Below are positions 38,401 to 50,400 of a DNA stretch of 64,000 nt, piece by piece. The notes beneath the pieces are model-generated. The model searched no databases, was not told the DNA's origin, and saw only the letters and a program-made list of their open reading frames with translations. This DNA is from Ligula intestinalis (lineage: Eukaryota > Platyhelminthes > Cestoda > Diphyllobothriidea > Diphyllobothriidae): NCBI GenBank assembly GCA_036362985.1, contig JAYGXS010000004.1:2710001-2774000 (forward strand), in the 5' to 3' direction. How positions within the stretch are numbered: position 1 is the first letter of the stretch; every line of letters starts with the position of its first letter. The translations under genes and the position numbers were made by a program.

Positions 38401-41400
38401 TTTTGCAGGGAACACATGGATAAGGGCGAATTGAGTAAACCTGTCGCATTCGGCGAAGGATACGATGCCTCATAACCGGCATCTCCCACCACAGCCAAGT
38501 CATCAAAATCACAATCAATTTTGTTTGTGAGAAGAGGTGCAAAAGTGCAGAGTGCACTGTGAAAAAGTCGAATAAATCGGATCCTGTGGAGAATAGCCTT
38601 GCAGGCGTCAGACCCATCATCGACATGGGTTAGGTCCCTTTCTAATTCACTGATCATATTGCTTAGATCACTATCGGAGAGGGTAAATAGTGAATTTGCT
38701 GGTGTGAGTGTCGGAAAGTTGGCGGTTGTATCCACACCAACCGGAACACCGTAGGTCATTGCACAAAAATCTTCCTCTTCAAATACAGGTGACTCTAATA
38801 TCAGCTCTCGCGTTCTTAGAATGCAACGTCGAAAGGTTTCACAAAAAGCCGAGAGATAGGGATCGTGAATAAAAGGTATACAGTGCATGTACATACAGGT
38901 ATATACAGTTTGTGCCAAGGAATCACCCGTTATCCAATTCACAAAAGATGCTAATAGTTCATCAATGACACCCAGCAACACCGTCCGGTCTGAAAATGAG
39001 GCGAATGACAAAAAGCCGGATTCTACTGCCTCATATAAATATAGTACTCGACGGTCCTTTTGCATTCCAACATCCATACTTGGATTCATTATTTCGATTG
39101 CTGACATAGCATGCTGCAGGCCAAAGTACTTCTCGTGTGCAATATCTCCTGGCTGCAGACAAGTCGAACATGCCTGACGAAACCTTTCCGTTATGTCAGT
39201 TTTCGATTCAGACATGTTTTCAACGTAAAAGATATGAGACAACAACGATACTGGAATAACAGCGAAAAACGCAGCACACCAGCCCAACGATGATTGGTCG
39301 CTAAATTATTTCATAAGCTGCACCAAAACACAGTGGACTAAAGTTGTGAGCACATTTAGAATATATTCAGAGCATTAATAATAAAACCAACGTTCTACAA
39401 ATGTCAGCATGAACTGAAAAGTAGGTAAAATTAGAGTTTTTAGATTTGATTCAAAGAGTGCACAAGCCGTCTAATTTGCTATCGATCTGTATGAACATAT
39501 CGTAATTCGGTATAATTTCAGTATAAATAAGGGTGATAGGCAGAGCCTTTTAAAACCTTAATTACAGATAGATGCTGTCAAATCATGCATGTGTTTCAAA
39601 GCCATGTATGCACTATTTAAATCGTTGTTGTCTTCCAAATGTATGACCAGCACGTAAAGTAAGATAATAATAATTTGTATATATAAGGCCCAAGGGGCCC
39701 TGTCGTTACAAAGTTAGCGGTATCGTGAAAATAAAAATAAAAATAATAAACAGTGCACTCTTATGAACTAATTTTCTTTGGCAGTAAAAAGCTCCTAAAT
39801 CGGTGGATTAGTTCAGTGGGTCACCGATTTCCAAAAAAACTATGGGAGAAAATGCTGCCTTAATAGGTAACAGGGTTTGATGTGGTTCGATTGGGACCTG
39901 ATGTTGAAGAATCGGGACGTTTATGGTCAGGGGAAAAATTATATATCGTTGAGAAGGCATCATCCAGGACAACAGGAGCAGACAGTAGAAGTCAAGGCAA
40001 CATCAACGAAATGCGACCCACCTGACTCCAGAGCCCATCGAAAAGTTGGCGATAACCATTATTAGCGACCTCGAAGACCACAGCGAAGGTTGCAGAAACG
40101 GAGAAGAGTTCACAGCCCCTGGACGTGATGCTGGACTCTGACTCCAGAGCCTATCGGAAAGTTGGCGATTACCATTAATAACGACCTCGAAAACCACAGC
40201 GAAGTTTGCAAATATGGAGAAGATCTCGCAGCCGTTGGAATTGATGCTTGACTCTGCTTCAAATGCCACGAGGATCATTTTCAAAATCTAAAACTTGTGT
40301 GATTGGAAGGAATGCGGTAAATTGTGGGAGATTAGGCTTATTGTTTACGCGAAGCAGAAAGCATATACCAGCTAAGGGTCTTCTTACCCAAATAAATGTT
40401 CTGTTTGCTAACTGACATCTAGCTGTATAACACATACCAGACCCAGAAACAGAAAATATTTCACTCACTGAACCTTTACAATCTTACTACGGTCATTCTG
40501 GGTCATGAGACCAAAAAGCAGACAACAGTATTCTAGCATAGGGAGAACAAATATGCGGCATAGTTTTAACTTCATTTCTGGAAGGAAAAAATTATGCGAC
40601 ATAAACCCACATATCTGTGTGGCCTTGGCAGAAATTCGATCTGCATGAGGTGATAATGCAAGCTTTTTCGTGTAAGTGAGACCCAAGTCCTTCATCGTAG
40701 ATGGAGAAAACTCCATCTGCCATGTAGAACTCCAAACTGAGAGGGTACGCATGTCTGCGTTAACTTTATCGACACAACTACTGGCCGTATCCTTAGAAAA
40801 TGAGGAAATACACTTTAGGTCATCAGTATACATGAAATTTTTCGAATTAGTTATTTATTATTTTTAGAATGAAAAGGAGGGGACATTAAACCGTGCCTTG
40901 TAAAACGCCACTCGTGATCGGCTGAGGCATCGAGCAGCTATTGCCTACTTAGACCTTCCGGCTGCGGTAAGACAGGTAGGAGGCAATAAAATTGAGGAGG
41001 GGAGGCCTAATGCCAGGGCCCTCAGGGCCTTCAATATACAAAATATTATTATTCTTATGCCTAGGACTTCCAGTTTCACTAAAAGGCGCCTGTGCGGGAT
41101 CTTGTCAAAAGCTTTACTAAGGTCAAAGTAAGTCACGATGACTGACTGCTGTTCATTACGAAGTGAAGTAACCAGGTTAAGGAATGCCAAGTTGCAGGTT
41201 TCGCATGATCTTCCAGGTAGAAATCCATGCTGTGAGCCGTTTAATAGTTTATTTTCTACGGAAAAATCGAGAATTTGTTTAAAAATGATCTTTTCCAAAA
41301 GTTTGGCTAGGGCCGGGGTTTTATGAAGACCTCGGTAGTTATTAACGTACGAACGAGATACTGACTTGAAGACTGGAAGAATAATAAATATCTTCCATGA

Positions 41401-44400
41401 GTCAGGAAAGAAACCGTTTCGAATATAAGCTGAAAAACGATGACTTAGCAATCGGGGGAAGCTGATTACTCTCTTGATAAGTGAACTTGGAAGGCCCTTA
41501 GTTCCTGAAAAGTGCGAGTTTTTAGACGGATAATGTGCTTGCGAATTTCTTTTATGGAGAAATCTATGGTCAAGTCAAGTCAAATCAAATTTATTAAAGG
41601 AAATATAGGCAAACGCCTTTGAACTCCCTCTTGGTCCATAGGATTTAAGAAATGCATCGGCAAAGCCGAACATTCGAAAGAAGTCGTCGACACAATTTCA
41701 AACGACTACTCGCTTGTTTCAAGTAATAAACTCACACTCAGTTTACACGAGCCAGCAGTGCAACTGAGGAAGATGAGCATACAGTGAAAAACTCCTAAGG
41801 ATGGCTCATAATTCGAAATGGAATGTCATTTTTGGTTTTTAGGAGAAAAACTGTCACTCGTGGGGAAGTATGTGAATGATAGGGGCATGATGCTTCTGTG
41901 AATGTTAACGGTAGCCATGGCGTCCATGACGAGTAATATCTACATCCGAAGGACCATACGAGGAGCTGTAGAGAAGCTTTGGGTTTCCTACTGCACGATT
42001 TATTAGATTACTCTCAAAGTTTTGTTGGCTAATTCGTATCAGGCTCTTAACCTTGTTTCTCTGTGCCTTATACCTATTGTACGATTCAGGGGTCCTCTCT
42101 CTGCGATAGATTTTGAGCAGCCTTCCTTTGCGGTTTACTTCCCTCTTTAGCGTCGGTGGTAGCCATCGAGGCCTATTTGTTACTTTCTTTACCGTGATAG
42201 GACAGAGATAGGTAATTATTCCGTGTATTACGGCTTTAAATGCCGACCAATCATCGAGAACGCACCCAGTGAATAGTTCGTTCCAGTCTATCTCGCTCAC
42301 TGTATTTTTCATTTGTGTAAAGTCCCCTCTCCAGATGTTGCGTCTGGTTACCGCACTACGATCAGGCACAGAGAAGAGTGAATATTCTCACTGTAGCACT
42401 ACGTGATCACTTTTCCGAGAGGTGCTTAACAATTTACAATGTCCACGCTATTAGGTGCTTTGGTAAGTACTAGGTCTAAGCAATTAGCTTGTTGCCCTTC
42501 AAATAATCTGGTCGGATATAGGACGTTTTGCGTTAGGAAAGATGCCTGTACTGTGCGCAGGAGTCGTCGATCGAAATTAACTTCGGACCCGGGCGCAGAA
42601 CTCACATTCCAGTCGATATGGGGGCGTTGAAGTCTCCCATGACCATGACATCGGATCTCCTAACAATTTCTTCGACTCCTTCTATCAGACTATTGTCTGA
42701 CTGTTGGTTGCTCGATGGTGGACGGTAGACCGCCATGATGTCAAGGGTCTTTGACCCCGGTGTTCTAACGGTGAGGCATATTGCCTCTTTATTGCCCGAA
42801 AGGTTTTCGAATTTGTCGGACACGGGCAGGCCGTGTCTAACATAGATAAGCACACTCCCCTCCCCATGGTAATGATAGTATTGACTGATCATGGCTGAAA
42901 CGATGGGACCGGTTCAGATTCCGTCAAAAGATGCCTTGCAAAGAATGCATTGAACAGTTCAGCCTACTCGGACACATCTTGCACAAAGGTTTTATTTTCA
43001 TTCAGTAAAAGGGGGATTTATTGACCTCGTTTAGCGGAGGACTGACGAAGGAACAGCTGGACAATAGATTTTGCTTAACTCGCTGAGTGCGGAGGATTTC
43101 CTCTGTTTTTTCACGTGCAAACCTATTTTTAGACGCTAATTCAAAAATCTTTTGTATTATGAGGTGCAAAGATAATAATAATCAAATAATAATATGTTTA
43201 TTATGCCAGTTTACAGGCAATTGTAAAGAGTTGGTAATGCACCACTTGGACGCCTTCCAACACCTCAAAGACCGGAAAAAACCTAAAACAAACGCCCTAT
43301 GTTGCAGCCAGTATTAGTTTTGTTTCATGATTTGTGTTTTTTCAATACTGGGTGAGATAGGGAGTTTGTTTCAAGTAAAAAACCTGCCTTCAAAGGTATG
43401 ATATGAATGTAATAAATGTATAGCTATAAGCTGACTTGACACATCAGCAGGAGAAATGTTGCAGACCGTTTGAGGACATTAGTTCGAGAAGGAGAGGGTT
43501 GGCACACGAACACAATGTTCTCAGTCTTCCTTCAATGGTTGTCGGCAAAAGTTGCGCAATATTGGCTTAAAGGTTAGCAGACTGCGGGCTGCTGCTTAAG
43601 CAGCATTATCTTCAGCATGAAGCCTTACTGGGTTCAAAGTCCACGAACACCATCAAAGTGAACGATAGATTCCACCGAAATTCAACCCAAAATTCGGGAA
43701 AGTTGTCCTGAATATAGAAAACGAGTTATAGCTCTCTTAAACATAGGGTAGCTTTGCTGGGTTTCAATACTTTTGGGCATCTTATTCCAGATTGATATGG
43801 CGTTTACTGAAAAAAATTGCCGATACTTAACTGTACGTGCCATAGGAAAAAATCACCGGTCGCCAAGCAATACTTAAGTTTCAAGTCAGCTGCAGCATGA
43901 AATGCCTGCGAGAGACAAAGATCGAAGTCCACATTGGCATTAGGTTGGCGATAAACATAACCAACAACTAAGCGTCAGCTATGGGGTTTCCTAAAGCATC
44001 TTGAAGTATGGGGTGTTGCGTTTTCCTATGCGATTTTACTGTACGCGAAAAGAGTTTCGCAACATTAAGGGAAGGGTTTTCAGCGAAGTGAGCCTCATCG
44101 GCTATCTGCTTTTCTTCGGAGAGCTTCTTGGCCTGCTCAAAGATCAGTGTGATCAAGGGCAGAACGGAAGTGTCGTTCTGCCGATGCAAACGACGAGAGA
44201 GTTTACGCAGCCTACGAGGGAAAGACAGAGGAAGGTACACTTCATCCTTGACATGTATTACTTTCTTACGGGGGACAAAGTGGAGGATGAGTGGATCCAA
44301 CACTTTGTACAGTGCATCGGTAGAAACATTTACATCCAAACATTGGAAAAATTCAGACCAGTCGAGAGCGTTTAGATATGCCAGTAGGTCAGCCGTGTTT

Positions 44401-47400
44401 GCTGATCGGAAGTCATGATAAAAACTATACTTTTGGGAAAATGTTTATTCCGCCTCCAGTTCTAGTTCACTAACAACTGTAAGATGGTCTGAACTCCCAA
44501 GTGCGTCTAAGGATGACGCTGAAAGTGGTTCGCATCCCCTACAAAAAATCAACTCGAGTATGTTTGCTCCTCGAGTGGGAAAATCGTCTATCTGATCCCA
44601 CATGCCGATATCTATTGCCTCAAGTAAGTTCTCGAACTTTGAAGGACCGGATGGTGGAAAGCATTGCACGTCAGGAAGGTTAAAATCGCCTGCAATCAAG
44701 TAATACTTAAATTAAAGTCAGCTGCGGCATGGAACGCCTACGAGAGAAAAAGATCGTAGTCTGCATTGGCATGGGGTGGGCGATAAACACAGCCAACAAG
44801 TAAGGAGTATTTGTTTTTAAGAGCAACTCCTAGCCAGCAGCTCTCCTCCTCCACCGCTGTGAATTGTGGATAGTCCAACGGGAGAAATGCAAGTGGCTGC
44901 TTAATATAGATGCAGCTTCCTCCACCATGGCCATTGTTTCGATCGTTTCGAACGCATGCATAGCCTAGAACAGAGAGTTCTGAGTCAGCTACACAGGCAG
45001 ATGCCCATGTCTCAGTAACCATAACAATGTCTGGGCGGTTGACTAAAAACATAGTCTGGAGCAGAGGCATTTTATTAATCAGTGATCTGGCATTTAAAAC
45101 GACCAATTTAAGAGGGCATGTCTTAGGTTTCGGTGGTGGGACAGCTTGGCCGTTACTGTTACCGGCTTCGACCAGAGAGATGTCCTTCTGACTTGAACTA
45201 TTTGTCCCTCTCTTATTTTGAGATTTGTCCCGCCATTGGTTCTCCGTTTCTCCAGCTCTATTGTTAATTGTCCCATATTCATCCGCTCTTTCAACTCGTA
45301 ATCCGGCAGAAAAAACTTGCGAATGCAGATTCCGTAAGGATGGTTTGTGCTATAGCAAGAGTTTTGCCTGTGCTTTAGTTTCAAAAATAACTAAGAGGTC
45401 GTGACCGAGAAATTGATTCTGGAGCTGTTGGAGCCTTCAATATTTGAAATGCCTTAAGAATGCGGAAAGACTCGCCTGGTTATAGCAAAGGTTTGGCGTT
45501 AACTCTCATAAGACCCACGTCATGGTTAATTCGTTCTTGTGCAATTGACGACTCTGACTCTGCAGCCCCCTTTACAACTATTTTCTTCTTGCGACTCAAT
45601 GGGGCATATGTTGCGAGCTCATGTGTTTTGGCCGAAGGAGCACTTGTATCCGGTGCACTCGGTTTTCATGTACTGGCTTTTGGGTTAGATGAGTGTAAAG
45701 CCGTGAACCGTTTTGCCTTCGTATGCTTATGCCTCTTTTGAGTTATGATCTTGTCAACCTCTTGGTCATCACTTTCTTGTGCAGAGTCGAGCACCGATGT
45801 GGTGCTAGGGTGCAAATCCCGATAATTGCTAGTGTCGCTTAAGCCGAGTGACGATGGTGTAGCCCGTGGGCTTGACACATGATCTGATATACAGGTTTCA
45901 GTTGTGTCTTCCGAAATTTCCACATCCAAGTCCCTATATGTGTAAACTTGTTCTTGTGTAATTTTTGACGCTATCTCTGGAGCCCCTTTTATAACTATAT
46001 TCTGCTTGTGATTCACTGGTGCATCTGTTGCGAGCTCACGAGTTACGACCAAGCGGCCATCTGTATCCGGTACGTTAGTTTCGATGGGACCTGATGTGCT
46101 GGTTTTTGGGTTAGCTGACTGCACACCTCTGGCCCGTTTAGACTTTCTAGCCCTTTGCTTTTTAAGCTTAATGATCTTATCGACCTCTGTATCATCGCTT
46201 TCTAGTGCAGCATCGAGCAACGATTTGACGCTAGGACGCAAATCCAGATCATTGCTAATGCTGCCTGAGCCTAGTAATGATGACGTAGACTGTGGATTTA
46301 TTTGAATTTCTTTGCGATCGAATGAGACGTCCGCTGGTTTACTTGGTTCGGTAGATGATATGCGAGTTTCAGGTTTACCGGCCGAGGCTATCTGAGCATA
46401 TGTACTTTTATTTACCCCCATTTTTGACCAACAAGGGCTGTTTTCAACGCTGTATAAGAAATATGCGTTTTTAGATAGGCTATCTCTTGTTTCAGTTTAT
46501 TTACCTCGTGGTAAAGTTCCTGCTTTATCTCCGAAAAGTCCTGGTGGAAGACGAAGTCCTCACAGTCTAACTTCGGTAAACGTAGTAGACATCTTGGCCG
46601 TTTGGCGGGAGGTGGAGAATTAATAACATTATCTAAGTCGTCATATTGGCAGTTACTTTCTGGTTGTATCTTGATATGGTTGTCAAGGACCCGTGTCGAA
46701 GTGGACGAGCTGCCTGAGGTGCTAGCACCGCTAATAACCAGATTTGGCGACCCGGGTTCGAGATTCGGCAGTGGCGACACGTTTCGCAATAACGGACTTG
46801 TAGCATCTAACCTCTCCATGCTATGCAAGATTTTTTGTGATACGACCTGCGTCTGATACTGCCAATTAATTTGGAAGCCAAACCCAACAGCTCGTAAGTG
46901 TGAGGTGGAGAGAAGATCGATTGGCCAGATAGTGCAAGTTTACTGAGACAAGCAGGTTACAGCAAGTCATCGTAAAATATTGAGTTCCTGAAAAATACAA
47001 TAAAATGTGTTTGGTTATAACATTGCCTTAGGAATAACATGAGAGTCACTTTTATCCTCACGTGAGAGTCCTAACGTGAGAGTCACTTTCATCGTAAATA
47101 TTATGACAATATTAGGATAAGGGTTTAAAACAACAGAGCGAAATAACGACTCAGCCTTGGCGTGAAATTCAGACAAGTGCAGTTTTTTGTGGCGCAGCGG
47201 AGTTTTTCACAAAATTGACACTTCCAAGAAGAAATTGCTACGTATGACTTACAAACAATCGATTTTTAAATTTCAACCTTTTTTTTAACTGTTTGGTCTG
47301 ATGAGAAGTTACTGAAAGCGTTCGCTCGCCAAAATTGTGTTCTGAATTAATGTAATAGGTTATGATTAATTTTTGTCATTAACAGTTTCTTTTTTCCTCT

Positions 47401-50400
47401 CTAAGTATGCATGACTTACAACCTTTTCTTCCGCTGCAGGTACAACCGGTGGCAAGTGGAAGTGTACCCTCTTCTTCAATTCAGAAACGATAAGGATTCG
47501 GATATAGCTTTGTACAATTTTCCTTTATCTTCTACTTAATAAACTTTTCATTTTCTCTAATTGCCTTTCACTTCCTTTTATGCTTCGCTGAGTTTATCGA
47601 TAAGTGCCAAGGGTTTTTTGATAGGCTTCACTCACTATGAGAACGCGGCACGGAGAACTCGCGGGAATGAAAACCGCAATGTGGTAGAGCCCTATCGGAA
47701 TTTTTAACCATGGTGTGGCCAAACGTCGTCGCGCCACGCGTATCGAAACGTGGCTGGTGTTGGCAGGGTACTGTCCCTGCCAACACATGGCCCCACCCAC
47801 TTGGTGTGGCCAGACTAGGCCAAACGCGGCCATGACCATGTCTGTTTTACAGAAATGCTCGGAAATTCCCTTAATGGTGTAAATGACCATATATATGTAA
47901 AAACGTACTGCCCTTATAATGATAAACAACAAATGCTCTAATAAATCCTAGGAAATCTCATAGATTGGTAATTATGAGTGATCTATATTCACTGAGGCCA
48001 AATAACAAATAAGAAAAATAGCAAATAACAAGAAAAAATATAGCGTCCAGTCGCCCACTTAGACGCCTCATTACTGTTTGGTTTGTGGTAAGTGTCGCTG
48101 TCTTCTTATCGGGCTTACGTTTGTGCGGCCTTTGGTGTATTATTCTGTGTCTTTTTCTTGTGCATTATATATTAATTAATAATGTTATGCCGTTATTGGT
48201 TTATTATACGATTATTAAGGTATAAACAGGTATATTAACTGCTTATCACTTCTACTGCCTCAAAGTACAGATAAACCGTTTCTCTATCATTTTTTAGGTT
48301 GTTGGGTAGCAATAGTTAAACGTAAGTATTAAGGTTTTCACCCGAGCCCTATATACAAACGGATTGTACGCCGGAGGAAGGCTATGATGCTGAGATGGAG
48401 AGCGCTACCGTTCTCCCATCGTCGTCAGTGGTTAATCAATCACAAAATGCCCGAACTACTAGTTGTTGTAGGGCAAACGGCCATCAACCTGTTTCATGGA
48501 TCATCGGACCGATATGGCAGGCGGTCGAAACGTCGGCGTGACATGAATAAGGTACTAAATGTTTCATTGAATGATCATTCGCATGCATTTAGATAAAAAG
48601 TATCACCACCGACAATTCTGCATGCCCACAATTATCCCCGGCCAAGAAATCAGTAAGCTAACTTGTTAAATTACTGTGCATTTATATATGAATGCAATAA
48701 AATTGCAAAAATTCCCAAAAGATAATTCAGAACATAATTTTGGCAAGCGAACGCTTTCAGTAACTTCTCATCAGGCCAAACAGTTACAAAGGAGGTTTAA
48801 ATTTAAAAATCGATAATTTGTCTTTCTTTACATGCAGGGTCCAATCAGAGCGCGGAAATGTGCAGCCAGTTAGGTAATCGTTGACCATGCCAAGTTGGGG
48901 GCTTGCGCGAGATTTTTTGTGCACATAAAACCGGTTTCCTCAATCGGATTGCAGTTGCTTCTGCTGTTGCCAGTAGACGTTGACCCAGGGACATTGGGTA
49001 GTTTGGTGGGACCTTATAAATTACCTTAAAGGCTTCGCTTGGGTCCACACGATGTCCGGTTTCAACCATGTGCGCTAGGATAGAACTGTTTATGCTTTTG
49101 GTCTCGCCTTTGGCTAGGTGTTCCCGTATTCTTTAAGATAAGCGCCTACTCGTGCGACCGATATAACCAGCTCCACAGGAGCAAGTAAGTGAGTAGATAC
49201 ACATAGAAGTGGTCTGAGTTGGCAGCTTATCCTTACCCTCACCGTGCAGTATCGGGTTGGTTGAAAAAAACACCTGAATTTTCGCTGCTGGGAAGGTGTG
49301 TGCTACGGCTTGCTTGAGGCGTCTGCTTAAGAGTTCGCTTGCTGCATCCCCTTGAAAATGGAATTTGAGGAATAGCGTCTTCTTTTTCACCGTGGGTGTG
49401 GTGGGCTTTGTTCCTTCCTCCATCATATTCTTTATGATAAATCTGTCCGGATATCCGTTCTCTTGAAGCACGTCTTGGAGTTCTTGGAGCTCCATTTCAA
49501 TAGTGTCAGCTGAGCAGATTTTTCTGGCTCTTTGCATTAAGCAGCGGACAAAGCTACGCTTCTGTTGGATCGGTAAAAAACTGTTTAAGTTTGTATACTA
49601 TCCGGACCAGGTTTTCTTTCGGTAAACGCTCCTTTGGATGCTACCGTCAGTTCTTCGACTTAGGAGTACATCCAAGAAAGGAAGCGAACCTGCCATCTCC
49701 ACCTCCAAGGTGAATTTAATGGATGAGTGTGCTTGATTAACACTATGTAGAAGTGCATTTAAATCAGTATCTGCTGGGGCGATGGCGAAGATATCATTGA
49801 CATATCAGCCATAGTGTTTTAACGCATGGATCTACCTGTTGAGTTGAAATTTTTCCAGTTTGCCCATAAAGATGTTGGCCAAGAGAGTCCCAAGAGGTGA
49901 GCCCATAGCGACGCCGTCTATTTGCCTGGATAGTTGGTTGTCAAAAAGGAATTGCACATTTAATGTGCATTTGAGTAATAGTTCACTTCATACGTCAGAT
50001 GGTATTCCTACGTCTATTTGATTTGCCACTATGAAGTCGCAGATATAGTCGACTCTTTCTGTTACTGGAACGTTTTTAAGCAGTGATGAGACGTCTAAGG
50101 AGATCATCATCATGCCGTTTAAGTTCATGTCCTTGATGCCATCGATAAATTGGAACGTATCTTGATAGCTATGTGGTGCCAGCTGTTGCTGTATGGGCTT
50201 GAGTTTCTCTGCCAACCACTTCGCTTTTGCATGATACGGCGAGTCTCTCATGTCTAAAATCGCGGGAACTGGCAGCCCATTCTTGTGGATCTTAGGCAGA
50301 CCATATAAACGGGAAATGTGCGTGCCTACTGCTCGTAAATGTTCGAGGTCTCGGTCACTTAGAAATCCTGCGGTGGGTAGTCTTCTTAAGCAGTCGGTTA

